Shown piece by piece: positions 50,181 to 59,340 of a stretch of 64,000 bases of DNA (position 1 is the first letter of the stretch; each line of letters opens with the position of its first letter). This DNA comes from Micromonospora sp. WMMD812 (GTDB taxonomy: Bacteria; Actinomycetota; Actinomycetes; Mycobacteriales; Micromonosporaceae). The position numbers and the translations under genes were made by a program. The notes below the pieces were generated by a model, which searched no databases, was not told where the DNA came from, and was given only the letters and a program-made list of their open reading frames with translations. The stretch lies in contig NZ_CP114904.1 in the NCBI RefSeq assembly GCF_027497215.1, positions 930,001-994,000 on the forward strand. The letters run 5' to 3'.

Positions 50181-50981
50181 ATGACCGCGCCCGACACGAT
50201 CGTTCTCGTCCACGGATTCTGGGTCACCCCGCGCAGCTGGGAGCACTGGGTCACCTACTACGAGCAGCGGGGCTTCCGGGTGCTCGCGCCCGCCTATCCC
50301 GGCTTCGAGGTCGAGGTGGAGGCCCTCAACGCCGACCCGACCCCGATCATGGAGGTGACCGTTCCGAAGATCGTCGCCCATCTCACGGCGGTCATCCGGG
50401 AGCTGCCCAGGTCGCCGATCATCATGGGGCACTCCGCCGGCGGGGCGTTCACCCAGATCCTGCTCGACCACGGCCTCGGCGCCGCGGGTGTCGCGCTGAA
50501 CTCGGCCCCGACCGAGGGCGTACGGGTCGTGCCGCTGTCGCAGGTGAAGTCCACGTTCCCGGTGTTGAAGAGCCCGGCCAACCGGCACAAGGCGGTGGGG
50601 CTCTCGTTCGACGAGTGGAAGTACGCCTTCACCAACACGTTCACCGACGAGGAGTCCCGGGCCCTCTACGAGCGCTACCACATCCCCGCCAACGGCGGCA
50701 TCGTGTGGGGCGGTGTGCTGGCCAACTTCCAGCCCGGCCACCAGGACACCTGGGTCGACTACCACAACAACGACCGGGCGCCGCTGCTGTTCGTCTCCGG
50801 CAGCGAGGACCACATCATGCCGCCGGCCGTGCAGCAGTCCAACGCCAAGCACTACAAGTCCGACACCATCACCGAGGTCAAGGAGTACGAGGGCTACGCG
50901 CACCTGCTTCCCGCCCAGAAGGGCTGGGAGGAGATCGCCGACCACGCTCTCGACTGGGCCCTGCGGCACGCGCGAGCATGA
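50181..50981 (+). CDS. alpha/beta hydrolase
   Basis: 266 residues from ATG 50181 with GAGGAG upstream; the earlier frame start at 50145 is less good. Oxyanion HGF (residues 11-13), nucleophile S85 in IIMGHSAGGAF, acid in SGSEDHIMPP and histidine in YEGYAHLLP complete the triad. The HSAGGAF elbow and the NRHKAVGLSFDEWKYAFTNTFTDEESRALYERYHIPANG lid match the actinobacterial/plant MES-like cluster of esterases; substrate unknown. Coupled to the next gene by ATGA. Divergent from the AraC regulator. Confidence 0.9.
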   Translation: MTAPDTIVLVHGFWVTPRSWEHWVTYYEQRGFRVLAPAYPGFEVEVEALNADPTPIMEVTVPKIVAHLTAVIRELPRSPIIMGHSAGGAFTQILLDHGLGAAGVALNSAPTEGVRVVPLSQVKSTFPVLKSPANRHKAVGLSFDEWKYAFTNTFTDEESRALYERYHIPANGGIVWGGVLANFQPGHQDTWVDYHNNDRAPLLFVSGSEDHIMPPAVQQSNAKHYKSDTITEVKEYEGYAHLLPAQKGWEEIADHALDWALRHARA

Positions 50982-51769
50982 CCCGCGTCCGCGTCACCCA
51001 CATCGGCGGACCGACGGCCCTCATCGAGGTCAACGAGTGGCGGTTGCTGACCGACCCCACCTTCGACCCCGCGGGCCGCACGTACGCCTTCGGCTGGGGC
51101 ACGTCGTCGCGCAAGCTGGCCGGTCCGGCCGTCGCCGCCGACGACGTCGGACCGGTCGACGCGGTCCTGCTCACCCACGACCACCACGGCGACAACCTCG
51201 ACGACGCCGGCCGCCGGCTCCTGCCGTCGGCGGGAGCGGTCATCACCACCCGGTCGGGCGCGGCGCGGCTCGGCGGTGCTGCCCGGGGCCTGACCCCGTG
51301 GTCCTCGACCACGCTGGCGGCGCCGGGCCGGCCGCCGATCGAGATCACCGCCACCCCGGCCCGGCACGGCCCGCCGCTGAGCCGCGCCATCGTCGGCGAC
51401 GTGGTCGGCTTCGCGCTGCGGTGGGACGGCCAGCGGCACGGCGCGCTGTGGGTCTCCGGCGACACCGTCCTGTACGGCGGCGTCCGTGCGGTCGCCGACC
51501 GGCTGCCGGTCGGCCTCGCGCTGCTGCACCTCGGCGGAGTCCGGTTCCCGGTCACCGGACCCGTGCGCTACACCATGACCGCGCGGGACGCCGTCGCGCT
51601 GTGCCAGGCCGTCCGGCCACGCACCGTCGTGCCGGTGCACTACGAGGGGTGGCGACACTTCCAGCAGCCCCGGGCCGCGATCGAACGCGAGTTCGCGAAC
51701 GCGCCGCGGGCCGTGCGCGACAGCGTCCGCTGGCTGCCGATCGGCGATCCCACCGACCTGGAGACCTGA
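50978..51769 (+). CDS. MBL-fold metallo-hydrolase
   Basis: 263 residues from ATG 50978 (4-base overlap). Metal motif THDHHGDN (LLTHDHHGDNLDD), further ligands HGPPLS, VSGDTVLYGG and VPVHYEGWRHF. The family L-x-H-x-H-x-D-N variant and the ending VHYEGWRHFQQP indicate the UlaG/RomA-like branch, which includes N-acyl phospholipase D-like enzymes. Cytosolic. It is linked with the alpha/beta hydrolase and probably shares a pathway with it. Confidence 0.88.
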   Translation: MTRVRVTHIGGPTALIEVNEWRLLTDPTFDPAGRTYAFGWGTSSRKLAGPAVAADDVGPVDAVLLTHDHHGDNLDDAGRRLLPSAGAVITTRSGAARLGGAARGLTPWSSTTLAAPGRPPIEITATPARHGPPLSRAIVGDVVGFALRWDGQRHGALWVSGDTVLYGGVRAVADRLPVGLALLHLGGVRFPVTGPVRYTMTARDAVALCQAVRPRTVVPVHYEGWRHFQQPRAAIEREFANAPRAVRDSVRWLPIGDPTDLET

Positions 51770-51884
51770 GCGGGCGTATCCGGAGGTCGGGATGCCGGCC
51801 TGCTGGGACGAGTAGGCCGCGGCCGGCCCGGCGACGACAGCGGCTCCCGCCCGACGCGCCGGGTGGGAGCCGCCGATCGAACCG

Positions 51885-53747
51885 TCAGGCGTACGGGGTG
51901 AGGAACTCCTTCGGGCGCAGCGCCTTGGCGGTGACCCGGACGTCTCCGATCCAGCCGTAGAAGCCCTGGCCGTACTTCAGGTCGAACGACGTCGCGCCGA
52001 TCACGAACGGGCGGCCCAGGGTGGCGATACCGGTCGACGGCTGGGTCGGGTTGCGGGCGATCTTCGAGCCGTCGACGTGGACCACCGTCTGCCGGCCGTC
52101 GTTCACCACCGCGATGTGCGTCCACCGACCGGTCGGCAGGGCGTGGCTCCACGAGGTCGGGTCCGCGTCCTGCTTGTCGGCGTAGACGACGTACTGGAGG
52201 AAGCGCTCCGGGGAGATGTTGAGGCTGCAGGTGCACTCCAGGGGCGACCAGCCGGTCGTCTTGCCGGCGTCGCCGCTGCGCCCCTCCCAGCTGAGGATCC
52301 CCATCCAGTCGTGGTTGCCCTCGAACGGCTCGGGCAGCTTGACGAACGCCTCGATGCTGTAGCCGCTGGTGAACTTCATGCTGTTGATCGGCGCGTCGGC
52401 CACGGCCCGCAGGATCGCGCCACGGTCCGGGCCCTTGCCGCCGTCGAAGCGGAGGCTGGCGTGTGCCGGCTGGCCGGGGTGGTGTTCGGCCGAGTAGGTC
52501 AGCGCCCCGCTCGCGCCCGCCCCGATCCGCTGCACGGCCAGGTCGTTGCCGTTCCCGCTGAGGTCCCGGACGACGGTCCCGTCGGCGACCGGACTGCCGG
52601 CGGCGCCCGCCGCCAGCCCGTACGAGTCGAACCGCCAGTATCCGACCGTCCCCCGCGGCAGCACCGCGACCGGGGGGCGGGAGGCGGGCGGGGTCACCGG
52701 CGCGAACCCGGCGAACCGGGCGTCGAAGTCGACGTCCATGCTGAACCGGTCGACCGGGCCGGTCAGCTCGATGGTCTCGGCCTCCAGCGGCGTACGCCTC
52801 GCCGGGTCCCGGGCGAGGAACCAAGGCGAGAAGGTCTCGACGTCGATGACGTTCCGGGCCAGGTCGAAGTGGTAGAGGCGGATCATCGCCGCGCCGCCGT
52901 AGTAGCGGTCCTGGTAGTTGGTGATGTGCACCCGCACGTCGTTGCCGGCGGCGTTCTTCAGCGTGGCGCGGCCGGGCGGCCAGTAGTGGCCGTTGAGGGT
53001 AAGGAAGATCTGGTCGTTGTCGCGGATCAGCCGATCCCAGAGCCGCTGGCCGTTGTCCGAGAGCTGGGCCTTACCGTCGTCGTCGGCCCAGGCCAGGTCG
53101 TGGGTGGTGAGGATGACCGGCAGCGTACGGTGGTCGTCGATCACCTTCTGCGCCCACGCCAGGCCCTTGTCCGACACGCGCCAGTCCAGCGCCAGGACCA
53201 GCCAGTCGCGGCCGGCGGCGCGCAGCACGTGGTAGCTGTTGTAGCCGTCGGGCGAGGCGCCGCCGAAGGTCGGCATCCTGCTGAACCGCTGCGGCCCGAA
53301 CGCGCGCAGGTAGACGCTGTCGCCGCGCTGGTCGTCGCCGCCGCGGATGTCGTGATTGCCGGCGACGACGCTGTACGGGAGCTTGCCGTCGAGCGCCCGG
53401 AACGTCTCGCCGGCCAGGGCGATCTCGTGCTCGCTGCCGTGCTCGGTGACGTCACCGAGGTGGGTCATGAACGCGATGTTCGCGTCCTTGCGCTCCTGGT
53501 TGAGGTAGCGGAAGGTCGCCTTCAGCGGCTCGGGGTCGGAGCTGTCCTCGTCGAAGAGGTACTGCGTGTCCGGCAGCACGGCGAGCGCGAAGCGCGGGCT
53601 CTCGACGTCGAACGGGCCGGCCGCGGCGGCCGCCGGGGTGGCGGGGGCGCCGAGCACCGCGGCGGCGGCGCCGGCCGCGGGCGCGGCCAGCACGGCCTGC
53701 AGCAGGGTCCGGCGCTCCACGGTGGGGTGATCGCCGTTGTTGGCCAT
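51885..53747 (-). CDS. Tat-exported metallophosphoesterase with LamG-type domain
   Basis: 620 residues. The N-terminus VERRTLLQAVLAAPAAGAAAAV is a twin-arginine signal. Residues about 50-310 are a metallophosphoesterase: AVLPDTQYL (first metal Asp), HLGDVTEHG, VVAGNHDIRGG, ILTTHDLAW and TLNGHYWPPG. Residues about 375-615 are a concanavalin/LamG domain (VGYWRFDSYG, HASLRFDGGKGPDRG, YSIEAFVKLPEPFEGN...MGILSWEGRSGD, GRWTHIAVVNDGRQTVVHVDGSKIARN). It likely cleaves a phosphoester of an extracellular polymer that the LamG part binds. Single gene. Confidence 0.92.
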   Translation of the reverse strand: MANNGDHPTVERRTLLQAVLAAPAAGAAAAVLGAPATPAAAAAGPFDVESPRFALAVLPDTQYLFDEDSSDPEPLKATFRYLNQERKDANIAFMTHLGDVTEHGSEHEIALAGETFRALDGKLPYSVVAGNHDIRGGDDQRGDSVYLRAFGPQRFSRMPTFGGASPDGYNSYHVLRAAGRDWLVLALDWRVSDKGLAWAQKVIDDHRTLPVILTTHDLAWADDDGKAQLSDNGQRLWDRLIRDNDQIFLTLNGHYWPPGRATLKNAAGNDVRVHITNYQDRYYGGAAMIRLYHFDLARNVIDVETFSPWFLARDPARRTPLEAETIELTGPVDRFSMDVDFDARFAGFAPVTPPASRPPVAVLPRGTVGYWRFDSYGLAAGAAGSPVADGTVVRDLSGNGNDLAVQRIGAGASGALTYSAEHHPGQPAHASLRFDGGKGPDRGAILRAVADAPINSMKFTSGYSIEAFVKLPEPFEGNHDWMGILSWEGRSGDAGKTTGWSPLECTCSLNISPERFLQYVVYADKQDADPTSWSHALPTGRWTHIAVVNDGRQTVVHVDGSKIARNPTQPSTGIATLGRPFVIGATSFDLKYGQGFYGWIGDVRVTAKALRPKEFLTPYA

Positions 53748-53977
53748 CTCGTCTCCCGGTGAGTGATCAAGGCGTTACGTCGCCCACTGTCCCGGGTGGC
53801 AGTGAGCATCCCCCGACCGTGGCCTGAACGGCGCCCGGCGGCAAGCCGAAGATCATCCGGTGGGGTCCGCCGGCCGCAGCGAGCTCAGCCGCGCCGCACG
53901 ACTCGACCCGACGCCCTGGCTGATCGGTGACGGTGGCGGCGCGAGCCAGGTCGAGCCCGGCCGCCGCGTCCCCGCTG

Positions 53978-54304
53978 TCAGCCGGACGTGTCCGGGCCCG
54001 GCCGGAACCGCTCGGACGGCGCGCCGATCTCGGCCCAGCACCGGCCGCGGAGCACCTCCACGCCGGGCACCCCGGCCAACGGGCCGTCGGGGTCGACCAG
54101 GCCGGCCAGCGCCCGCGGCAGGTCGCCCCGCAGCTCGGCGATCGCCTCGTCGAGGGTGTCCGGCTCGGCCGACCAGTCGATGTCGGCCTCCCGCAGCCGC
54201 CGCACGGCCAGCTCGACCACCGCGTCCGGCGCCCCGACCTGGACCTCCAAGCGGCAGTAGAGCTGCACGACGACCGGCTCCGCCTTCTCCACCCGAGGGA
54301 GCAT
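53978..54304 (-). CDS. hypothetical protein, conserved in actinomycetes
   Basis: 108 residues from ATG 54304. The sequence KAEPVVVQLYCRLEVQVGAPDAVVELAVRRLREADIDWSAEPDTLDEAIAELRGDLPRALAGLVDPDGPLAGVPGVEVLRGRCWAEIG suggests a small alpha/beta fold with a central helix pair. I recall relatives in Micromonospora but not a function. It is divergent from the SUKH protein at 54410, 105 bases away, and the two could be linked. Confidence 0.65.
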   Translation of the reverse strand: MLPRVEKAEPVVVQLYCRLEVQVGAPDAVVELAVRRLREADIDWSAEPDTLDEAIAELRGDLPRALAGLVDPDGPLAGVPGVEVLRGRCWAEIGAPSERFRPGPDTSG

Positions 54305-54409
54305 TCCATTCCGCCGGGCACCGTGGTGCCCCGGCCACCACCACCCCGGACTCCTCCACGGCCGCCGGGCGGGGATGACCCCGGGCTGCGGCGGCGCTAC
54401 CGTGTCGCG

Positions 54410-54973
54410 GTGACGGATGGCGTGGGCCTGGACCTGGGGCAGGCGGCGGCCAAGCACCTGGCCTGGACCCGCGTGACCGTACGGCGACGTTTGAGCGACA
54501 CCGAGATCACCCGGGTCGAGCGGACCTTCGGGTTCGAGTTCGCCGACGACCACCGGGCGTTCCTGGCCACGGTTCTTCCGGTGGGGGACTCCTGGCCGGA
54601 CTGGCCCGACGGCGATCCGGCCGCGTTGCGCGAGTCCCTCGACTGGCCGGTCAGCGGGGTGCGGTTTGACGTCGAGCACAACGGCTACTGGCACGAGAGC
54701 TGGGGCGAGCGCCCGGAGAGCAGGCGGACGGCGGTCGCCGTCGCGGCGCCGTACCTGCGTGCCGTGCCGCAGATGGTGCCGGTGTTCGGGCATCGTTACC
54801 TGCCCGCCGGACGTGGCACGTACGGCCACCCGGTCCTGTCGATGTACCAGACGGACATCATCCACTACGGACACGACCTGGCGGAGTACATCCACCGGGA
54901 GTTCGGCGGCCCCGCCGTGAAGCGGACCGGCGACCCGCAGGCCGACGTCCCGTTCTGGCGGGACTTCGTCTAG
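54410..54973 (+). CDS. SMI1/KNR4 (SUKH) family protein
   Basis: 187 residues from GTG 54410. SUKH features: VRRRLSDTEITRVERTFGFEFADDHRAFLATVLPVGDSWPDWPDGDPAALRESLDWPVSGVRFDVEHNGYWHESWGERPESRRTAVAVAAPYLRAVPQMVPVFGHRYLPAG, the usual helix then beta-rich core with a conserved WPDW and H-R-Y-L-P-A. SUKH proteins often act as immunity proteins for polymorphic toxins or in signalling; no toxin gene is seen next to it, so its role is open. Ends near a long intergenic hairpin shared with the convergent NB-ARC gene. Confidence 0.85.
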   Translation: MTDGVGLDLGQAAAKHLAWTRVTVRRRLSDTEITRVERTFGFEFADDHRAFLATVLPVGDSWPDWPDGDPAALRESLDWPVSGVRFDVEHNGYWHESWGERPESRRTAVAVAAPYLRAVPQMVPVFGHRYLPAGRGTYGHPVLSMYQTDIIHYGHDLAEYIHREFGGPAVKRTGDPQADVPFWRDFV

Positions 54974-55035
54974 GCCGCACCTCCGCCAGGCCGCCAGTCC
55001 CGACCGACGCAACGCCCATCCCGACCGGGCAGTCG

Positions 55036-55116
55036 CCAAGATCGCGCTACTTCGTGGAACCAGTGGTCTCCGCGACGGCCCGAGGCCACTAATTCAGTGA
55101 AGTGGCGCGATCTTGG
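55036..55116. repeat. long imperfect hairpin between convergent genes
   Basis: Left arm 55036-55070 begins CCAAGATCGCGC and right arm 55082-55116 ends GCGCGATCTTGG; the 35-base arms pair at 28 of 35 positions with an 11-base loop. Twelve outermost pairs are perfect. It lies in the 210-base gap between the convergent SUKH and NB-ARC genes. It probably ends transcription in both directions; the CCAAGATCGCG...CGCGATCTTGG ends look like a repeated Micromonosporaceae element (from memory). Confidence 0.8.
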
Positions 55117-55183
55117 AGGGGGCGGGGCTCGGCAGCGGCGCGGGGGCGCCGGGCGGGTCCTTGCGGCGGTGACTGCGGCGCGG

Positions 55184-57574
55184 TCAGGCGGGTAGGGGCG
55201 TCTCGTCGGTCGCGGGCTCGTCGGGGGCCAGGCGAGTGTCCGCCGCCGCCTGCCCCTCGGCGTCGCCCACCTCCTCGCAGACGGCCGTCGCGTCCACCCA
55301 GTGCCGGTGCGCCTCGTCCGGGTCGCCCAGGGCCGCCGCCGCGTCGCCCAGGTAGAGCAGGGTCCGGCCGAGCCCGGCGGTGGGACGGCCCGCCTCGCGC
55401 AGCCGCCGGCTCTCGGCGAGCATCTCGTACGCCTGCCGCGCCTGACCCGGGCTGGTGCTCAGCAGGGTGGCCCCCGCGTTGAGCAGCGCGGCGGCCCGGC
55501 TGGTCGGGTCGCTCACCGACTCGTACTCGCGCAGCGCCGCCCGCCACGCCTGCGCCGCGTCGAGGTGTTCGCCCACACCGGCGTGCACCAGCACGAGGTT
55601 GGTCAGCGCGGCGGCGTAGCCCCGGGCGTCGCCGAGCGACCGGAACGTGTTCGCGGCCCGGACCAGGTGGTGGTGGGCGGCGTCCAGCTCGCCCCGGGCC
55701 AGCCGGGCGGCGCCCAGCCCCAGGTCGGTGAGCGCGTGCCCGGCCCGGTCGGCCCCGGAGCGGTGCCGCCGGGACAGCTCCAGGTGCTCGACCGCGTCGT
55801 CGAGCTGGCCGAGGTCGAGCAGGGCCAGGCCGAGGTTCATCCGCGCCTGTGCGGTGCCGCGCCGGCCGCGTTCGGCCACGGCGAGGGTGAGCGCGGCGGC
55901 GGCGCCCTGCGGGTCGTGCCGGCGCCGGCGCAGCACGCCCAGCTCGTTGTGCGCCCAGCCGGCGATCTCCGGTCGGTCGTCGGCGGTCGGGGTGGCGAGG
56001 ACGGTGCGGCACACCTGCTCCCACTCGTGCAGCCGCTCGGCGTGCGCCAGCCACCCGCAGAGCGCCACGGCCAGCCGGAACCACCAGCGGCGCACCCGCC
56101 GGGGCAGCGTCTCCGCCGCGCCGGCCGGCACCCGCACCACCGCCAGCAGCAGCTCCTGGTGCAGGTCGAACCAGCCGTACGGGTCGTCGTCCAGCGGCAG
56201 CGACCACTCCCGGTCCGGCGGCGACCCGAGCGCGGCGAGGTTCGCCGCGTGCCGCTCGGCCTGCCGGGCCAGGTGCCGGGTCAGCCGGGCCTGGGCGGCG
56301 ACCCGCCGGCGCGCCGGTTCGGCGTCGCGCAGGTGCAGCCGGGCGTAGCCGGCGAGCAGCGGGGGGATCTCGTAGCGGTCGCCGGGCGCGCCGACCACGA
56401 ACGCCGCCGCGGCCAGCTCGTCGAGGAGCGCGGCCACCCGCTCCGGGCGGCGGTCGGCCAGCGCCGCGATGGTCGGCCGGTCGACCGGGGCGGGGCTGAG
56501 CGACATCAGCCGGTGCAGCCGCCGCGCCTCGGCGGACAGGACCCGGTAGGCGGTGTCCCGCTCGGTGACCAGCCGGGCGGCCGGGGAGACGCTGATCCGC
56601 TGGTGCGGCGGCGTCTCGACCGCCCGGCGCAGCGCCTCCAGCACGTCGGCGTGCCGCCAGCCGTGCTGCGCGGTGCGGTAGCCGAGCGCGCGGACCGTCC
56701 GGGGCTGCCGCCCGCACAGGTCGACGATCGACCGCACCGCCGGGTCGGTACGCGGGTCGGCCCGCCGGGCGCGGGCGGCGGGCGCGGCCTGCCCGGCGGC
56801 GGCGAACAGCTCGACCGCCTCGGCCGGGCCGGGCTCGGCGATCCAGTGCGCCACCACGCCCTCGAGGCCCGCCAGGGCGGGACCGCCCGCGAGCAGCAGC
56901 CGACAGGTCCGCGCGGTCGGCGGCAGCAGCGGCCGCACCTGGTCCGGTCGGTCCACATTGTCCAGCACCAGCAGGATCCGGCGCCCGTCGAGTTGCCGGC
57001 GCAGCGCGTCGGCCGCCTCGCCGAGCGCGTCCGGCCGACCGGACGTCGGCGGGGTGGTGCCCAGGATGCGGGCCAGCGCGGTGAGCACCTGCCGGGCCGG
57101 GCGGGGCCGGCCGCCGGGGCGCAGGTCGAGGTAGAACAGCCCGTCCGGGAAGTCCTCCCGGCACAGGTTGGCCGCCTGCACCGCGCACGCCGAGGTGCCG
57201 ACCGCGCGCCGACCCAGCACGGCCACCGCGTGCTCCCGGGCGAGCAGCGCGACGATCGACTCGACGTGCTCGCCCCGCCCGGTGAAGCCGGCCGGGTAGG
57301 GCAGCGTCGGCGCGCCGGTGGCCGGCGCGGCGACGATCTCCGTCGGCTCGGCGCCGACCGGTGGGCCACCCCGGCGGCGGTAGACCTCCCAGACGACCCC
57401 GCCGACCGCGCCGGTGACAAGCAGCACGATGCTCGCCGGCCCGAGCACGCTGTCGGCCAGCTCGGAGAGGAGGTTGCTGGCCACATTGGCCAGCACGCCA
57501 CTGACCAGCGTGCCGATGGCGACCAGCACGGGCCAGCGGGGCGGCCGGCCGCCGGAGCCGGTCGGGCCGGTCAC
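55184..57574 (-). CDS. membrane-anchored NB-ARC/TPR protein with degenerate P-loop
   Basis: 796 residues from GTG 57574 (GTGA overlap with the permease); the open frame continues to 59410 but that is antisense-frame sequence of the permease. Two membrane helices near the N-terminus (about 14-36 and 44-64). The NB-ARC-like domain at 95-330 keeps FTGRGEHVESI, the DFPDGLFYLDLRPGG strand and Walker B ILLVLDN (201-206), but the P-loop reads G121-RRAVG-T127-SA instead of GxGGxGKT, so the lysine is gone. The rest (about 480-790) is a tetratricopeptide array (TAQARMNLGLALLDLGQLDDAVEHLELSR, GYAAALTNLVLVHAGVGEHLDAAQAWRAALREYESV). It is the last gene of an importer-like cassette. Confidence 0.85.
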   Translation of the reverse strand: MTGPTGSGGRPPRWPVLVAIGTLVSGVLANVASNLLSELADSVLGPASIVLLVTGAVGGVVWEVYRRRGGPPVGAEPTEIVAAPATGAPTLPYPAGFTGRGEHVESIVALLAREHAVAVLGRRAVGTSACAVQAANLCREDFPDGLFYLDLRPGGRPRPARQVLTALARILGTTPPTSGRPDALGEAADALRRQLDGRRILLVLDNVDRPDQVRPLLPPTARTCRLLLAGGPALAGLEGVVAHWIAEPGPAEAVELFAAAGQAAPAARARRADPRTDPAVRSIVDLCGRQPRTVRALGYRTAQHGWRHADVLEALRRAVETPPHQRISVSPAARLVTERDTAYRVLSAEARRLHRLMSLSPAPVDRPTIAALADRRPERVAALLDELAAAAFVVGAPGDRYEIPPLLAGYARLHLRDAEPARRRVAAQARLTRHLARQAERHAANLAALGSPPDREWSLPLDDDPYGWFDLHQELLLAVVRVPAGAAETLPRRVRRWWFRLAVALCGWLAHAERLHEWEQVCRTVLATPTADDRPEIAGWAHNELGVLRRRRHDPQGAAAALTLAVAERGRRGTAQARMNLGLALLDLGQLDDAVEHLELSRRHRSGADRAGHALTDLGLGAARLARGELDAAHHHLVRAANTFRSLGDARGYAAALTNLVLVHAGVGEHLDAAQAWRAALREYESVSDPTSRAAALLNAGATLLSTSPGQARQAYEMLAESRRLREAGRPTAGLGRTLLYLGDAAAALGDPDEAHRHWVDATAVCEEVGDAEGQAAADTRLAPDEPATDETPLPA

Positions 57575-59340
57575 CGCACACCGCCGGAGACCAGGCCGGC
57601 GACGAGGTGCCGGCGGGCCAGCACGACCAGCAGCACCGGCAGCACCGAGGCGATCACCGAGCCGGCGGCGAGCGCGCCGCTGTTGGCCACGAAGCCGCGG
57701 GTCTGCCCGGCCAGGAAGAGCCCCAGCGGCGCGGCGTCCGGGCCGCTGAACAGAAGGCCGACCACGAGGTCGTTCCAGACCTGCACGAACTCCAGCACGG
57801 ACACCGCGACGATCGCCGGCCGGTTGTGCCGGGCCAGCCGGCGCAGCGTGCCCCACCAGTGCCGCCCGCCGAACCGCGCGCCGCGTACCTGTTCGGCCGG
57901 CAGGTCGGCGAAGGCGTTGCGCAGCACCAGGACCGCGAACGGCACGCCCAGCGCCACGTGCACCAGCGCCAGGCCGCGGGCGGTGCCGGAGGAGAGCGCC
58001 ACGCCGAGCACCTCGTTGACCGGCCCGGCGATCACCTGCACCGGCACGATGCTGGCGGCCATCAGTAGCAGGCCGGTGGCCTGCGCGGTCGGCCCGGTCA
58101 GCCACGCCAACGGGTACGCGGCGAGCAGCGCGACGGCCAGCACGGCGGCGGTGACCACGGTGGCCAGCACCAGCGTGAACGTGAGCGCCCGCCACAGCTC
58201 GGACCCGCTGACCAGGTCCCCGTAGGAGGCCAGGCTGGGCGGCGTCGACCACCAGCCCTCGGCCGCGGCGTCCACCTCGCCGTGCAGGGACGTGGCCACG
58301 AGCACGCCGAGCGGCACCAGCCAGGCCACCGCGGCGCCGGCGGCGAGGAGCCGGAACAGCCGTGGCGGCGGGGCGGGCGAAGGGTCGGGGTCGGGCGGCT
58401 CGACGGGGCGCGGCGGCGGCCACGCCTGTCGGACGAACAGCGCCGCCACCAGCATGCCGGCGGCCACGGCCACCAGCCAGACCACGCCGAGCGCCGCGCC
58501 CTCGCCGGTGGTGGTGCCGCCGGAGGTCTGCCAGACCCGCAGGGCCAGCACGGCCGCCTCCTCGCGCACCGAACCGGGCGTCATCACCAGGATCAGGTCG
58601 AACGTCCGGCTGGTGCCGAGGGCCACCAGGGCGAAGACCACCGCGACGGTACGCAGCAGCAGCGGCCGCCACTGCGCGTCCCAGAGCATGTGCCGACGGC
58701 CGCCCCCGTAGGCGCGGACCGCGTCGGCGAGGCTCGGCGGCACCCGGTCCAGCGCGGCCCGGAACACGAGCACGGCCAGCCCCACCCAGGCCCAGACGAA
58801 GGCCGACATCAGGGCCACGGTGACCAGGCCCGGGCCGAGCAGTTGCGGCGCGTCCTCGGCGGAGCGGCCGGTCAGCCGCGCGGCGATCAGCGTGGCCAGC
58901 CCGCGGGACGGGTCCGGGTCGTACATCAGCCGGAAGGTGACCCCGGTGACCACCAGCGGCAGCGCGATCGGCACCACCAGGATCAGGCGGACCAGCCCGC
59001 CCTCCTGCGAGCGGCGGGACGCGGCGGCGAGCATGTAGCCCAACCCGGTCACCACGGCCGGCACGAGCAGCGCCCAGAGCACGGTGCGGCCGACCACCGC
59101 GCCGGTGCCCGGCGCGGCCAGCGCGGCCCGGAAGTGCGCCGCCCCGACCCAGTCGCCGTCGGTGGTGACGCTGGCGTGCACCGTCCGCAGCACCGGCCAG
59201 AGCACCAGCCCGCCGAGCAGCAGCGCCGCCGGCAGCAGCAGGGCCGAGGTCGCGCCCGCCGCCGGGTAGGCCCGGCCGCGACGGGGCGGCCCGACGTCGT
59301 CCAGCACGGCCAGCTCGCCGAGCACCGGCGCCCGGCTCAT
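57571..59340 (-). CDS. single-chain two-domain ABC importer permease (MalF-MalG fusion)
   Basis: 589 residues from ATG 59340, overlapping the binding-protein stop (ATGA) and the NB-ARC start. Two permease domains in tandem: residues about 30-325 (LLLPAALLLGGLVLWPVLRTVHASVT ... SLADAVRAYGGGRRHMLWDAQWRPLLLRTVAVV) and about 345-585 (LLAAGAAVAWLVPLGVLVATSLHG ... QVRGARFGGRHWWGTLRRLARHNRPAIVAVSV), joined by a Pro-rich linker PPDPDPSPAPPPR. The EAA loops (ADAVRAYGGGRRHMLWDAQW; ADLPAEQVRGARFGGRHWW) keep the G in the middle but are less conserved. Canonical CUT1 permeases are separate proteins, so this is a fusion. Confidence 0.88.
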   Translation of the reverse strand: MSRAPVLGELAVLDDVGPPRRGRAYPAAGATSALLLPAALLLGGLVLWPVLRTVHASVTTDGDWVGAAHFRAALAAPGTGAVVGRTVLWALLVPAVVTGLGYMLAAASRRSQEGGLVRLILVVPIALPLVVTGVTFRLMYDPDPSRGLATLIAARLTGRSAEDAPQLLGPGLVTVALMSAFVWAWVGLAVLVFRAALDRVPPSLADAVRAYGGGRRHMLWDAQWRPLLLRTVAVVFALVALGTSRTFDLILVMTPGSVREEAAVLALRVWQTSGGTTTGEGAALGVVWLVAVAAGMLVAALFVRQAWPPPRPVEPPDPDPSPAPPPRLFRLLAAGAAVAWLVPLGVLVATSLHGEVDAAAEGWWSTPPSLASYGDLVSGSELWRALTFTLVLATVVTAAVLAVALLAAYPLAWLTGPTAQATGLLLMAASIVPVQVIAGPVNEVLGVALSSGTARGLALVHVALGVPFAVLVLRNAFADLPAEQVRGARFGGRHWWGTLRRLARHNRPAIVAVSVLEFVQVWNDLVVGLLFSGPDAAPLGLFLAGQTRGFVANSGALAAGSVIASVLPVLLVVLARRHLVAGLVSGGVR

